Shown: in pieces, positions 41,402 to 52,167 of the stretch
Layout: the number at the start of each line of letters is the position of its first letter
Position numbering within the stretch: position 1 is the first letter of the stretch
From: Azospirillum oryzae
GTDB lineage: Bacteria > Pseudomonadota > Alphaproteobacteria > Azospirillales > Azospirillaceae
Length of the DNA stretch: 64,000 nucleotides
Reading direction: 5' to 3'
NCBI RefSeq assembly: GCF_900177515.1
Contig: NZ_FXAK01000007.1
Location: 1,348,501-1,412,500, forward strand
The notes under the pieces: model-generated
What the model saw: the letters and a program-made list of their open reading frames with translations, nothing else
Told to the model about the DNA's origin: nothing
Databases searched by the model: none
Position numbers and translations under genes: made by a program

Positions 41402-42277
41402 ATGTTCCACGGTTCCATCGTCGCCCTTCTGACTCCGTTCAAGGGCGGGAAAGTGGACGAGAAGGCCTTCCAGTCCTTCGTGGAGTGGCAGGTCGCCCAG
41501 GGCACCCACGGTCTGGTGCCCTGCGGCACCACCGGCGAGTCGCCGACCCTGTCCCACGAGGAACACAACCGCGTCGTGGAGCTTTGCATCGAGGCGGCCG
41601 GCGGCAAGGTGCCGGTGATGGCCGGCACCGGCTCCAACTCGACCGACGAAGCCATTGCCCTGACCCGCCATGCCAAGCAGGCAGGCGCGCAGGCGGCGCT
41701 CGTGGTCACGCCCTACTACAACAAGCCGTCTCAAGAGGGTCTCTACCAGCATTTCAAGGCGATCCATGACGCGGCGGATTTGCCGATCTTTATTTACAAC
41801 ATTCCCGGCCGCAGTGTCGTGGATATGTCTGTGGCGACGATGGCGCGGCTTGCAAAGCTGCCCAACATCGTCGGCGTGAAGGACGCAACCGCCGATCTGT
41901 CCCGGCCCTCGCGCCTGCTGCAGGAGGTCGGCCCCGACTTCATCCAGCTGTCGGGCGAGGATGCCACCGCGCTTGGCTTCAACGCGCAGGGCGGCGTGGG
42001 CTGCATCTCCGTCACCGCGAACATCGCGCCGGCGCTGTGCTCCGCCATGCAGACCGCCTGGGCCAAGGGCGATCTCAAGGAGGCGTTCCGTCTGCGCGAT
42101 GTGCTGTCGCCGCTGCACGACTCGATGTTCGTCGAGACCAGCCCGGCCCCGGTGAAGTTCGCCGCCAGCCTGCTGGGCCTCGGCAGCGACGAGGTGCGCC
42201 TGCCGCTGGTTCCGGCCTCCGAGACCGCCCGCGCCGCCGTGCGCGGAGCCATGACCAAAGCCGGCCTGTTGTCCTGA
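41402..42277 (+). CDS. dapA: 4-hydroxy-tetrahydrodipicolinate synthase
   Basis: 291 residues. It condenses pyruvate with aspartate semialdehyde, the first committed step to lysine and diaminopimelate. Schiff-base Lys160 (GVKDAT), Tyr132 (YNIPGRS) and the Thr43-Thr44 pair (CGTTGES) are all present. ATG 41402. It is followed by smpB, a common alphaproteobacterial order. Confidence 0.97.
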   Translation: MFHGSIVALLTPFKGGKVDEKAFQSFVEWQVAQGTHGLVPCGTTGESPTLSHEEHNRVVELCIEAAGGKVPVMAGTGSNSTDEAIALTRHAKQAGAQAALVVTPYYNKPSQEGLYQHFKAIHDAADLPIFIYNIPGRSVVDMSVATMARLAKLPNIVGVKDATADLSRPSRLLQEVGPDFIQLSGEDATALGFNAQGGVGCISVTANIAPALCSAMQTAWAKGDLKEAFRLRDVLSPLHDSMFVETSPAPVKFAASLLGLGSDEVRLPLVPASETARAAVRGAMTKAGLLS

Positions 42278-42307
42278 GTGACGGAACAGGCCGTATAGGA
42301 GAGAGAC

Positions 42308-42781
42308 TTGGCGACGCGCGACGAGGCGAAAAAATTCGCGGCGCAGAACCGCCGCGCGCGGTTCGACTTCTTCATCGACGACGTCCTTGAGGCCGGCATC
42401 ATGCTGACCGGGTCGGAGGTGAAATCGCTGCGCGGCGGTCGCGCCAGTGTGAACGAGGCCTATGCCGGTCTGAAGGGTGGGGAGCTGTACCTGTTCAACG
42501 CGTACATTCCCGAATATCTCCAGGCCGGTCGCGTCGATCAGCACGAGCCGAAGCGTCCGCGCAAGCTGCTGGTCCGCCGCCGCGAGCTGGACAAGCTCGC
42601 GGCCGGCATCAAGCAAAAGGGTGTCACGCTCGTGCCGATGTCGGTCTACTTCAACGACCGCGGCATCGCCAAGGTCGAGATCGGCCTCGCCACCGGCAAG
42701 AAGAAGCACGACAAGCGGCAGAACGAGAAGGAACGCAGTTGGCAGCGCGACAAGGCGCGGCTGATGCGCGACAAGGGTTGA
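42308..42781 (+). CDS. smpB: SsrA-binding protein SmpB
   Basis: 157 residues. An OB-fold with the family motifs [31 protein letters not shown] and YIPEY, and the basic C-terminal tail [20 protein letters not shown]. It binds tmRNA and rescues stalled ribosomes. TTG 42308 follows GGAGAGAGAC, which decides the start. The tmRNA gene is not in this window. Confidence 0.97.
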   Translation: MATRDEAKKFAAQNRRARFDFFIDDVLEAGIMLTGSEVKSLRGGRASVNEAYAGLKGGELYLFNAYIPEYLQAGRVDQHEPKRPRKLLVRRRELDKLAAGIKQKGVTLVPMSVYFNDRGIAKVEIGLATGKKKHDKRQNEKERSWQRDKARLMRDKG

Positions 42782-42786
42782 TTTAG

Positions 42787-43809
42787 GTGGCACGTCTAGA
42801 CAACCGGGCCACGGACCGCGACCAGACGGTCGCCGCCGTGGCCGCTGAAGCCCTGTCCGAAATCCGGCCGCAGGGCCGGATCCTCGTCGCCTTCGACAGT
42901 GACGGCGCCATTGCCGAGGCGCTCCGTGACGGCGGGGCGGAGGTGGTGGTGTGGAACCGGCTGGCCACAGGTGGGCAGACCGCCACGCCCTGGCCGGCGG
43001 AGGGCGCCTTCGATGGCGCCGTCCTGCGCCTGCCGCGCGGCTGGGCCGGATTTGAGATGGCCTTGCACGCGCTGGCCTCCCGCCTTGCCCCCGGTGCCCC
43101 GCTGTGGATTGCCGGTGGCAACGACGAGGGAGTGACCAGCGCGCCCAAGCATCTCGACGGGCTGGCCGAGGAACCGGAAACGCTCATCATCAAGAAGCGC
43201 GCCCGGCTGTTGCTGACCCGCCGCACCGATGCGCCGGCAAAGGGCGGACTGGAGGATTGGCGGCAGACCGTCACCCTGACGCTGCCGGACCGGACGCTGG
43301 ATCTGGTCACCTATCCCGGCCTGTTCGCCCACGGCCATCTTGACGCCGGCACCGAATGCCTGCTGAAGGTGCTGCCGGAGGTGGCGGCCGGCACCCGCGT
43401 GCTGGATTTCGGCTGTGGCGCCGGGGTGATTGCGCGGGCTGTGCGCGAACGCCAGCCGGACGCGCCGCTTACCCTGCTGGACATCGACGCGGTGGCCCTG
43501 CATGCCGCCCGCCAGAATGTGCCGGACGCCGAACTGGTGCTGAGCGACGGTCTGGCCGGGCTGGGCACCCGCGAGCGCTTCGGCCTGATCCTGTCCAACC
43601 CGCCGCTCCACCGCGGCAAGGACGAGGATTTCGGCATGCTCGACGCGCTGGTCGCGGGGACGAAGCAGTACCTGAAGCTGCGCGGCACGCTGGTGGCGGT
43701 GACACAGCGGACGGCCGGTGTCGGCAAGCTGTTCAAGGCGGCTTTCGGGCACAGCGACATGCTGCTGGAGACCACGCAGTTCCAGGTCTGGGCTGGGACG
43801 CCGAAGTAG
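42787..43809 (+). CDS. RsmC-like class I methyltransferase
   Basis: 340 residues. The layout of two methyltransferase-like halves, the first without a cofactor site, matches the RsmC/RlmG group that methylates guanine in rRNA. The active half has motif I VLDFGCGAGVIARA and motif IV SNPPLHRGK. The GTG start at 42787 is five bases after the smpB stop, so it is likely co-translated. The exact rRNA target is unassigned. Confidence 0.88.
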   Translation: MARLDNRATDRDQTVAAVAAEALSEIRPQGRILVAFDSDGAIAEALRDGGAEVVVWNRLATGGQTATPWPAEGAFDGAVLRLPRGWAGFEMALHALASRLAPGAPLWIAGGNDEGVTSAPKHLDGLAEEPETLIIKKRARLLLTRRTDAPAKGGLEDWRQTVTLTLPDRTLDLVTYPGLFAHGHLDAGTECLLKVLPEVAAGTRVLDFGCGAGVIARAVRERQPDAPLTLLDIDAVALHAARQNVPDAELVLSDGLAGLGTRERFGLILSNPPLHRGKDEDFGMLDALVAGTKQYLKLRGTLVAVTQRTAGVGKLFKAAFGHSDMLLETTQFQVWAGTPK

Positions 43810-43847
43810 GGGGAGCAGGGGCCATGCTTGGCAAGGGCCCCATGCGC

Positions 43848-44831
43848 TCAGACATTCACCCCCCGCATCCCTTCGGCCGTATAGCGATCCCCCGCCGCCA
43901 CGCCCGGCGGCAGCGCATCGCTCAGCGCCTTCACCTCCGCGTCGGTCAGCGTCACCGCCGCGGCGCCGACATTCTCCTCCAGATACTTGATCCGCTTGGT
44001 TCCCGGGATCGGCAGGATGTCCGGCCCCTGGGCTAGCAGCCACGCCAGCGCCACCTGTCCGGCCGTGCAGCCCTTTTGCACCGCGAGCGCCTTCACCTGC
44101 TCGACCAGAGCCAGATTGCGGTCGAAATTGTCCCCGGAGAAGCGCGGCGCGATGCGGCGGAAATCGTTCTCGGCGAACTGGTCGGGGCTGCTCACGGCAC
44201 CGGTCAGCATACCGCGGCCGAGCGGGGCGTAGGCAACCAGCGAGATGCCCAACTCGCGGCAGGTCGGCAGCACCGCCGCTACCACGTCGCGGGTCCACAG
44301 CGAATATTCGCTCTGCACCGCGGCGATGGGGTGAACGGCGTGGGCGCGGCGCAGGGTGGCGGCCGACACCTCCGACAGGCCAAGCGCCCGAACCTTCCCG
44401 GCCTTCACCAGATCGGCCATGGCGCCGACCGTATCGTCCACCGGGATGTCCGGGTCCACACGGTGTGCATAGTAGAGGTCGATGGTCTCCACCCCCAGCC
44501 GCTTCAGCGAAGCGTCGCAGGCTTGGACCACATAGGCGGGGCTGGTGTCGACCCGGCGGGCATATTCGCCGGGCTGGCGGACGATGCCGAACTTGGTGGC
44601 GATCGTCACCCGGTCGCGTTTGTCGGCGAGGAAACGGGCGAGCAGCGTTTCGTTGTGGCCGCTGCCATACATGTCGGCGGTGTCGTAATGGGTGACGCCA
44701 AGCTCCAACGCCCGTTCCAGCGTGGCGAGCGATTGAGCGTCGTCGGTCGGGCCGTAGAACTCCGACATGCCCATGCAGCCGAGCCCGATTTCGGAAACCG
44801 CGAGAGTGCCACCGATATTGCGCTGTTTCAT
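43848..44831 (-). CDS. Aldo/keto reductase
   Basis: 327 residues, a TIM-barrel NADPH-dependent oxidoreductase. The catalytic tetrad is visible: Asp and Tyr in [14 protein letters not shown], Lys in ATKFG and His in YYAHRVD. The cofactor segment [14 protein letters not shown] is near the end. It resembles the YajO/AKR13-like subfamily. It is divergent from a TetR gene with a palindrome between them, so it is probably repressed by that regulator. Confidence 0.93.
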   Translation of the reverse strand: MKQRNIGGTLAVSEIGLGCMGMSEFYGPTDDAQSLATLERALELGVTHYDTADMYGSGHNETLLARFLADKRDRVTIATKFGIVRQPGEYARRVDTSPAYVVQACDASLKRLGVETIDLYYAHRVDPDIPVDDTVGAMADLVKAGKVRALGLSEVSAATLRRAHAVHPIAAVQSEYSLWTRDVVAAVLPTCRELGISLVAYAPLGRGMLTGAVSSPDQFAENDFRRIAPRFSGDNFDRNLALVEQVKALAVQKGCTAGQVALAWLLAQGPDILPIPGTKRIKYLEENVGAAAVTLTDAEVKALSDALPPGVAAGDRYTAEGMRGVNV

Positions 44832-44890
44832 CGCTTTACCCCTCCCGTGCCGCGGCCGGGCGGATTACCCTAAGAGCCTGCGGCAACAAC

Positions 44891-44911
44891 TACACTACAC
44901 AGTGCAGTGTA
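44891..44911. promoter_or_regulatory. Likely TetR operator between the AKR and tetR genes
   Basis: The 21-base near-perfect palindrome TACACTaCAC-A-GTGCAGTGTA (one mismatch in ten pairs) lies in the 95-base spacer between divergent genes. This is the usual position and size for a TetR-family operator. Confidence 0.75.
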
Positions 44912-44926
44912 CTTAGAGGGTGGGGA

Positions 44927-45589
44927 ATGTCAACGTCTCAGGTGGGGACCCAGGCGGGAGGTGGCGCGCGCGGTTCGGTCAAGCGGGATGCGGTGGTGGA
45001 GGCGGCGACCCGCGCCTTCCTGACCCAGGGCTACGAGGCCTCATCGATGGACGCCATCGCCGCCGATGCGAATGTGTCGAAACGCACCGTCTACAACCAC
45101 TTCCCCGGCAAGCGCGAGCTGTTCCAGGCCGTGGTGTCCGGCCTGTACGAAGGGTTCCGCAGCGCCGACGGCCAGAGTCTGCTCTCCCATGACCAGCCGC
45201 CGGAGAAGGCCCTGCCGGTCTTCCTGCGCTCCCTGCTGATCCACACGGGCCGACCGGAGGTGCGTGGCCTGCTGCGTCTGGTGATCGCGGAGCACCAGCG
45301 CTTTCCCGAACTGTCGCAGGATTATCTGGAAGGCGGGAAGAGCCAGGCCTATGCGCTGCTGGACGCCTACATCGCCGCCCAGCACGCGCGCGGCCGGCTG
45401 AACGCGCCGGACCCGCATGTGGTGGCGACCCAACTGCTCGGCGGCATGAAGGAAGTGCTGTTCTGGCCGACGATGCTGGGGCTGCCGGTCACCGCCGACC
45501 CGGAGCGGGTGATTGCCGATTCGGTCGCGGCGCTGCTGCGCGCCTATGGCACCGCGCCGGTCAACGCTCCCGCAGGTCAGACGGATTGA
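44927..45589 (+). CDS. TetR-family transcriptional regulator
   Basis: 220 residues. N-terminal HTH with AATRAFLTQGYEASSMDAIA and the recognition helix VSKRTVYNHFPGKRELF. The C-terminal ligand domain is of the TetR_C AefR-like kind. It probably represses itself and the divergent aldo/keto reductase through the palindrome at 44891-44911. GAGGGTGGGGA precedes ATG 44927. Its 3' end overlaps the convergent AraC gene by 29 bases. Confidence 0.93.
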   Translation: MSTSQVGTQAGGGARGSVKRDAVVEAATRAFLTQGYEASSMDAIAADANVSKRTVYNHFPGKRELFQAVVSGLYEGFRSADGQSLLSHDQPPEKALPVFLRSLLIHTGRPEVRGLLRLVIAEHQRFPELSQDYLEGGKSQAYALLDAYIAAQHARGRLNAPDPHVVATQLLGGMKEVLFWPTMLGLPVTADPERVIADSVAALLRAYGTAPVNAPAGQTD

Positions 45590-46421
45590 CGCCCACAGAC
45601 GCCCGGATGCGGCGGGCGAAATGGGATCGGTTGGCGTAGCCGCAGGCCTCCGCGGCCTCCTGAACGCTCAGGCCTTCTCCCTGCAGAAGGTCGCGGGCAT
45701 GGGCGACGCGTTCCTCCGTCAGAATGCTGCGGACCGAGCAGCCCTCTTCGGTCAATCGGCGGCGCAGAGTGCCGGTGCTGAGGTTGAGCGCGCCGGCCAC
45801 GCGCTCCGCCGTCCAGGGCAGGTCGGGCTGGGTGCGCAGAAGCTGACGCACCGCATCGGCGATCCCAATCGGCGCCACCGGTCCCAGCCACCAGACGCCG
45901 TCTTCCAGCAGGGCCAGCAGCACCTCCATGCAGCGATGCTCCGCCAGCTTGGGCGGCAGCGGCGGATCGGCAGTCAGGCCGGTAGCAGCGTGGTGGATGG
46001 CGTCGGTCAAGGCCGGCGCCAGGGTGACATGCCAGTCGCGCGGCCGGGTACGCGGCGCCAGCCCGGCGGTGCCATGGGCGCGCAGTAGCCGCCGCACCAT
46101 CTCCGCCGGGAACTCCAGCACCAGGGCACGGTAGCGGCCAGCGGAGCCGGGATCATTCACCACCGATCCGCACCAGCCCGGCGGCAGCAGCATGGCGCTG
46201 CCGGTCGGGAATCGGTGGGTGGTGCCGGATTGATCAGTCAGCTCCTTGGTGCCTTCCAGGACGGCGATCAGAGCCGTACGCTCGATTCGCACCTCGGCCA
46301 GACGTTCGCGGTCATGGGCGACGAAGGCCCACAGCTCCGGCCGATGCGGCCGGTCGCCGCCGCCGGGACGCAGGTCGCGGGCGGCGAAGCGGGACAGGCG
46401 GGCGAGCAGATCCGGACCCAT
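45561..46421 (-). CDS. AraC-family transcriptional regulator
   Basis: 286 residues from ATG 46421, preceded by AGAGGA at good spacing; ATG 46448 is an upstream alternative. The N-terminal cupin-like region includes IAVLEGTKEL and AMLLPPGWCGSVVNDP. The C-terminal pair of HTHs has VAGALNLSTGTLRRRL and the signature VQEAAEACGYANRSHFARRIRA. The effector and targets are unknown. Confidence 0.92.
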   Translation of the reverse strand: MGPDLLARLSRFAARDLRPGGGDRPHRPELWAFVAHDRERLAEVRIERTALIAVLEGTKELTDQSGTTHRFPTGSAMLLPPGWCGSVVNDPGSAGRYRALVLEFPAEMVRRLLRAHGTAGLAPRTRPRDWHVTLAPALTDAIHHAATGLTADPPLPPKLAEHRCMEVLLALLEDGVWWLGPVAPIGIADAVRQLLRTQPDLPWTAERVAGALNLSTGTLRRRLTEEGCSVRSILTEERVAHARDLLQGEGLSVQEAAEACGYANRSHFARRIRASVGVNPSDLRER

Positions 46422-46472
46422 GGCGTTCATCCTCTGGCCTTCGCGCATCCTAGGACCGGCCGGCGCCGGCGA

Positions 46473-47033
46473 TCAACGGCCGTACCGGGCGGTGAGCGTC
46501 GCCTTGCCCAAACTGGCGGCATTCAGGTTGAAGCCGACCATGGCACCGGACGCATCGGCCGGCAGCGGCAGGCTGTCCACCTTCAGCGCGTGGACGGTGA
46601 CGACATAGCGGTGCGGCTTGTCGCCCTGCGGCGGGCAGGGACCGCCATAGCCGGCGGTGCCGAAATCGGTGCGGCTCTGCACGGCGCCTGAAGGGAGGGC
46701 GGGTTTCGCCGAATCGCCGGCCCCGGCGGGCAGGCCGCGGGTGTCGGCCGGCAGGTTGAACACCAGCCAATGCCACCAGCCGCTGCCGGTCGGCGCGTCG
46801 GGATCATAGATGGTGACGGCGAGGCTGCGGGTGCCGGCCGGCGGTTCCGTCCAGCTGAGCGCCGGCGATTGGTTGGCACCCGTGCAGCCGAAACCGGCAA
46901 ACACATTCCGCTCCGGGATCGGCGCTTTGGCGGTGAAGTCCGGGCTGTGCAGTTCGAACGCGGCGGCGGGGGAGGCGGCCAGCAGCAGGGCGGCGACCAA
47001 CAATATGGGGTGGAAGTGGTCTTTCGAGCTCAT
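46473..47033 (-). CDS. YbhB/YbcL (PEBP/Raf kinase inhibitor-like) secreted protein
   Basis: 186 residues. Signal peptide about 1-25 (LLVAALLLAASPAAA). The PEBP fold has SPALSWTEPPAGTRSLAVTIYDPDAP, WWHWLVFNLP and the GGPCPPQGDKPHRY anion-binding stretch. Bacterial members are periplasmic or cytosolic proteins of uncertain role. It lies between the AraC gene and hemB, all leftward. Confidence 0.92.
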   Translation of the reverse strand: MSSKDHFHPILLVAALLLAASPAAAFELHSPDFTAKAPIPERNVFAGFGCTGANQSPALSWTEPPAGTRSLAVTIYDPDAPTGSGWWHWLVFNLPADTRGLPAGAGDSAKPALPSGAVQSRTDFGTAGYGGPCPPQGDKPHRYVVTVHALKVDSLPLPADASGAMVGFNLNAASLGKATLTARYGR

Positions 47034-47061
47034 CGGGGCATCTCCGTCGATTGGGATGCCC

Positions 47062-47096
47062 AGACGATAAAGGGCCGCGGATCGCTCCGCGGCCCT
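47062..47096 (-). terminator. Terminator downstream of hemB
   Basis: A perfect 11-pair stem AGGGCCGCGGA / TCCGCGGCCCT with loop TCGC; on the minus strand it is followed by TTTATC. It starts about 29 bases after the hemB stop. Confidence 0.8.
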
Positions 47097-47124
47097 GAAC
47101 GGCTCAAAGATGGCCCCGAACTGC

Positions 47125-48165
<1,041 letters not shown>

Positions 48166-48246
48166 CTACGCCTTCCCGCATAGTGAACTCAAGCCGCGGC
48201 CGCGGCTCCAGTCCTTTGGGACCGGGCCGTCTGCCTTGCGCAGGTC

Positions 48247-49170
48247 TCATGCCCCGCCACGGGCTTCCCCGCTTGCATTCCGTGCGACCTTGTCCCAATG
48301 GGCCGCGACCGGGTTGTCTGTAGCCGGCTCCCCGGCGACGGGGCGAAAGCCGGTGTCCTGCCCCTGCAGCGTCCAGCGGTTGCTTTCCTTGCGATAACTC
48401 GATGTCAGCCCGCTGGTAAAGGCCGCACCCTCCCAGGACCGCACCTCGAACGTCACCGACGGGTGGTCGACGGTGATGAGGTTGTAGGCGTTGGTTTCGT
48501 TCCGCAGCCGTGTGGAGGTGGCGGTGGAGGCCTGGGCGACCAGGATCGAGCGGGCGATCTGAGTGTGGAAGCTCATGATATCGCCGGAATAGGCCTTGTG
48601 CAGATGGCCGGCCAGCAACAGGTCGACGCCGCAACTTTCCAGCGCCGGCAGGGCCAGCTTATGGCGGCCGACCAGCTGCGTCTTGGGCAGGTCCGGCGGT
48701 GGCAGGAAGGGATGGTGGGTGAACAGCACCTTGAACACGGTGTCCGGCATGCCGCAGAACACCTCGCGCACCCGCGCGATCTGGCGCCGGTTCATCCGCC
48801 CTTCGGAAAAATCCATGATGACCGGACGGGCGGTGTTGATGCCCAGCACCGCGATCTCGTCATCGACATGCAGCGGGCTGAAATCGCTGGTGATGTATCG
48901 CCGATAATGGCCGAACGGGTCGGTGAAGCGCTTGAACACGTTGTAAACCGGAATGTCATGATTCCCCGGTACGGCCATGTATGGAAAGGGTAATTTCTCC
49001 AGGAATGTCCTAGCCTCCTGGAAATGGCGTGCCTTCGCCCGCTGCACGAAATCGCCGGAGATGACGATCAGGTCGGGAGCCTGCTCAGTGAGGTCGGCCA
49101 GCAGCCCGTCCACCACGCGCTGGTCGATCCGCCCGAAATGCAGGTCGGAGATGTGAGCGAGCCGTTTCAC
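48247..49170 (-). CDS. Calcineurin-like metallophosphoesterase
   Basis: 307 residues. All five metallophosphoesterase motifs are present: ISDLHFG, ISGDFVQ, PGNHD, the THHP pair and AGHLHKA. These coordinate a di-metal centre. The Icc/CpdA-like pattern suggests a phosphodiesterase, possibly on cyclic nucleotides or nucleotide lipids. It is followed 19 bases upstream by a lipid kinase gene, leftward, so both may act on membrane lipids. Confidence 0.92.
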   Translation of the reverse strand: MKRLAHISDLHFGRIDQRVVDGLLADLTEQAPDLIVISGDFVQRAKARHFQEARTFLEKLPFPYMAVPGNHDIPVYNVFKRFTDPFGHYRRYITSDFSPLHVDDEIAVLGINTARPVIMDFSEGRMNRRQIARVREVFCGMPDTVFKVLFTHHPFLPPPDLPKTQLVGRHKLALPALESCGVDLLLAGHLHKAYSGDIMSFHTQIARSILVAQASTATSTRLRNETNAYNLITVDHPSVTFEVRSWEGAAFTSGLTSSYRKESNRWTLQGQDTGFRPVAGEPATDNPVAAHWDKVARNASGEARGGA

Positions 49171-49189
49171 GCCATTCTCATCCTTTTTC

Positions 49190-50083
49190 TCAGCTTGGTG
49201 CCAGAACCTTCAGAGCACCTGGGAGAATCCGGTAATGAAGCGGCGCGTGCAGCTTCCGGATCTCGCCATCGTTGACCATCTTCAGGCGGTGGCGGCGGCT
49301 GTGGACCGTCAGGCTGGTCACCGCATAGGTTTCCAACCCCTCGTCCTGCTTCCAGGAACCGGCAACCAGCCTTCCCATCAACCGCAGCATCGCGAATGCG
49401 TTCCGTTCACGGGCGACATAGACCCCGAGCTTTCCCGCATCGAGCGACTGCCGCGACAGGACGAGGCCGAATCCGTCGTCATAGACGTTGTTGGAAACGA
49501 CGAGGATGGGCGTGCGCATGCGGCGGAGACCGTCGCCCCAGTCCAGGCGCACATCCAGCAGCGGCAGGCGGTAGAGGGTTTTCGCCATGGCCACCGCGGC
49601 CCCCGGCCATTTCAGCAGCCGGTGCTGCTTGCGTTGGCGCTCGCGCTCCTGGACCACCTGGGGATAGAAGCCGAGGATGGAACTGTTGGTGTAGGGCTCC
49701 CCATTCACCTCCGCGATGTCGATGACCCGCACCCGGCCGGCGGCCAGGGCTTCGGCCGCATCCTCTAGTTCAAGCGGAATGCGAAGATCACGGGCCAAGA
49801 GGTTGAGAGTGCCCAATGGAATCACGCCCAGCGTCTTGCCGGTGGGCAGAGCCAGCTTCACCGCGCTGTGCAATGTGCCGTCGCCGCCGCCGACCACCAC
49901 CGTCTCGGCATCGGAGTCCAGCACCCGCCTGATGGTGTCGGTGCATTGCGGACCGTCGACCGTGTGCAGGTCCACCGTGGCGCCCTGGCGTTGAAAGGCA
50001 TTGCGGATCGCCGCCTCGGCGCCGTCGATGGGCCGGTCGACCAGCGAGCCCGCCTGCCGGTTGAGGATGATTCCGACCTTCAT
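49190..50083 (-). CDS. Diacylglycerol kinase-type lipid kinase
   Basis: 297 residues of the DAGK catalytic family. Motifs are LNRQAGS, VVVGGGDGTLHSAV (ATP-binding GGGDGT) and PLGTLNLLARDL. The C-terminal beta-sandwich has NDGEIRKL. Members phosphorylate diacylglycerol, ceramide or other lipids. It is probably in an operon with the phosphoesterase just downstream. ATG 50083. Confidence 0.93.
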   Translation of the reverse strand: MKVGIILNRQAGSLVDRPIDGAEAAIRNAFQRQGATVDLHTVDGPQCTDTIRRVLDSDAETVVVGGGDGTLHSAVKLALPTGKTLGVIPLGTLNLLARDLRIPLELEDAAEALAAGRVRVIDIAEVNGEPYTNSSILGFYPQVVQERERQRKQHRLLKWPGAAVAMAKTLYRLPLLDVRLDWGDGLRRMRTPILVVSNNVYDDGFGLVLSRQSLDAGKLGVYVARERNAFAMLRLMGRLVAGSWKQDEGLETYAVTSLTVHSRRHRLKMVNDGEIRKLHAPLHYRILPGALKVLAPS

Positions 50084-50365
50084 GCGTCACCCGGCAGGAT
50101 GTGGAGCGGCATCGGCATCTGACCTTCCGTAATGCGTCTGAGAGGAGCAGTTCTCAGATGAGAGCGTGACCGCAACGGTCCAAGAGGGGCGTTGTTCCTA
50201 TTCCGCGCATCGGCGAACATCCGGACCCGTATGGTAGGTTTGACAGCGCCGCCGGCTCCCGTATCATCACTTTGGGCCGGTCTCCACGCCCTGGAGCATC
50301 GCGGGGATGGAACAGACTGCTCGCCACCGCCCGATTCGCAACGATAACCGAGAAAATACAAGACG

Positions 50366-51427
50366 ATGAGCGACGCTGCTGAGATTCTGTTCGAACGTCG
50401 GGGCGCGATCGGCCTCGTCACGCTCAACCGGCCCAAGGCGCTGAACGCGCTGACGCTGGGCATGATCAGGCTGTTCGATCCGCAGCTCCGGGCGTGGGAT
50501 GCCGATCCGGAGGTCAAGGCCGTCGTGATTCGCGGTGCCGGCGAAAAGGCCTTCTGCGCAGGCGGCGATGTCGTCAGCTTGTACGAGGCCGGCAAGGCGG
50601 TGAAGGAAGGGCGCGGCGATACCGGGCCGATCCGCGCCTTCTTCAGCGAGGAATATGTGCTGAACCGGCTGATCAAGCGCCTGTCCAAGCCCTATGTCGC
50701 GCTGATCGACGGCATCTCGATGGGCGGCGGCGTCGGCCTTTCGGTCCACGGCACCCACCGCATCGTCACCGAGCGCACGATGTTCGCCATGCCGGAGACC
50801 GGCATCGGCCTCTATCCCGATGTCGGCGGCACCTATTTCCTGCCGCGGCTGCCGGGGCAGGTCGGCATCTGGCTTGGGCTGACCGGCGACCGGCTGAAGG
50901 CGGCCGACCTGCTGGCCATCGGCGCCGCCGACGCCTTCGTGCCGAGTGCCGGGATCGACGCGTTGATCGACGATCTCGCCGCCGGCGTCCCGGCCGACGA
51001 GGCGGTCGCGTCCCATCGGGGGCAAGCCGGCGAGGCCGCGGTGAGCGCCATCCGGGCTGCGGTCGACCGCTGCTATGCCTTCGACAGCGTGGAGGCCATC
51101 GTCAAGGCGCTGGAGGCCGAGGGGACGGAGTGGGCGGCAGGCCAGCTCGCCACCCTGCGCCGGGTTTCGCCCACCAGCCTGAAGGTGACGCTGGCCGCGC
51201 TCCGCCGCGGGGCGAAACTGGATTTCGAAGGCTGCATGGTGCAGGAACTGCGCCTCAGCCTCGCCTGTCTGGCCGGGGATGATTTCTACGAGGGAATTCG
51301 CGCCGTCCTGGTCGACAAGGACAAGAACCCGAAATGGAAGCCGGCGGACCTGGCCGATGTCGGCCCGTCGGATGTCGAGCGGCACTTTGCCGAACCGGCG
51401 GGCGGCGATCTGGTTTTCCGCGACTGA
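50366..51427 (+). CDS. 3-hydroxyisobutyryl-CoA hydrolase / enoyl-CoA hydratase family protein
   Basis: 353 residues, longer than a plain enoyl-CoA hydratase and typical of 3-hydroxyisobutyryl-CoA hydrolases of valine breakdown. Crotonase-fold motifs are FCAGGDV, the oxyanion hole GISMGGGVGLS, and MPETGIGLYPDVGGTYFL. The C-terminal helical part ends with DVGPSDVERHFAEP. ATG 50366. No other valine-degradation gene is next to it. Confidence 0.88.
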   Translation: MSDAAEILFERRGAIGLVTLNRPKALNALTLGMIRLFDPQLRAWDADPEVKAVVIRGAGEKAFCAGGDVVSLYEAGKAVKEGRGDTGPIRAFFSEEYVLNRLIKRLSKPYVALIDGISMGGGVGLSVHGTHRIVTERTMFAMPETGIGLYPDVGGTYFLPRLPGQVGIWLGLTGDRLKAADLLAIGAADAFVPSAGIDALIDDLAAGVPADEAVASHRGQAGEAAVSAIRAAVDRCYAFDSVEAIVKALEAEGTEWAAGQLATLRRVSPTSLKVTLAALRRGAKLDFEGCMVQELRLSLACLAGDDFYEGIRAVLVDKDKNPKWKPADLADVGPSDVERHFAEPAGGDLVFRD

Positions 51428-51693
51428 CGATCCGCCGTCGGAGCAAGGATCCCGGGGGAATGGCCGCGCAGGCGGTCTCGCGACCATTCCTTTCCGCTTA
51501 TGCCGGTGGTGCCTCCCGGCCGAAAACCTTCGTGTGGGGACACCCGGCGAAAGGCGCCTGTACAGACGGGTTGTGCCAGACTTTTTCTGGAATTATTAGG
51601 ATGATTGCCGACGAATGATCGGTTAATCTCGCTTTAAGGTCCCGGTATCGTCCTTGCGCGGGGAACGGCCGGTTAGAGCCAAAGGAGACCGCG

Positions 51694-52167
51694 GTGCGCA
51701 GACCCTATTACGAGAGCATTCTGTTGATCGAGCGGCTTCACCGCCACTTTCTTGAAGTGCTCAAGACTGAGTTGGACCGGCTCGGCATCCAGGACATCAA
51801 CAACGTCCAGAGCCTGATCCTGTACAACATCGGCGAAGACGAGATGACGGTCGGCGAACTGACCGCGCGCGGCTATTATCTGGGTTCCAACGTCTCCTAC
51901 AACGTCAAGAAGATGGTCGAGAACGGCTATCTCGGCCAGGAACGCTCCCCGCACGATCGCCGGTCGGTCCGCGTCCGCCTGTCGGAGAAGGGCCTGGACC
52001 TGCGCGAGAAGATCAGCGTCATGTTCGAACGTCATCTGACCGCCCTGGAAAAGGCCGGCTTCAGCGACGAGGAACTGACCAAGGCCAACGAGACCCTGCG
52101 CAAGCTGGAACGCTTCTGGTCGGCGTCGCTCGACTACAGCGGCTTTCCGATGACCTCCGCGGCCTGA
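51694..52167 (+). CDS. LdtR-like MarR-family regulator
   Basis: 157 residues. It closely follows the LdtR group described in Sinorhizobium and Liberibacter: LIERLHRHFLEVLKTELDR, DINNVQSLILYNIG, TARGYYLGSNVSYNVKKMVENGYL and the wing ERSPHDRRSVRVRLSEKG. LdtR regulates L,D-transpeptidase and osmotic-stress genes there; the family link is by eye. GTG 51694 with AAAGGAGA upstream decides the start. Confidence 0.9.
   Translation: MRRPYYESILLIERLHRHFLEVLKTELDRLGIQDINNVQSLILYNIGEDEMTVGELTARGYYLGSNVSYNVKKMVENGYLGQERSPHDRRSVRVRLSEKGLDLREKISVMFERHLTALEKAGFSDEELTKANETLRKLERFWSASLDYSGFPMTSAA

Noticed and set aside
41366..42793. Upstream extension of the slt frame through dapA and smpB on the minus strand
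   Set aside because: It is antisense to dapA and smpB. The real slt start is after the divergent spacer (TTG 41365).
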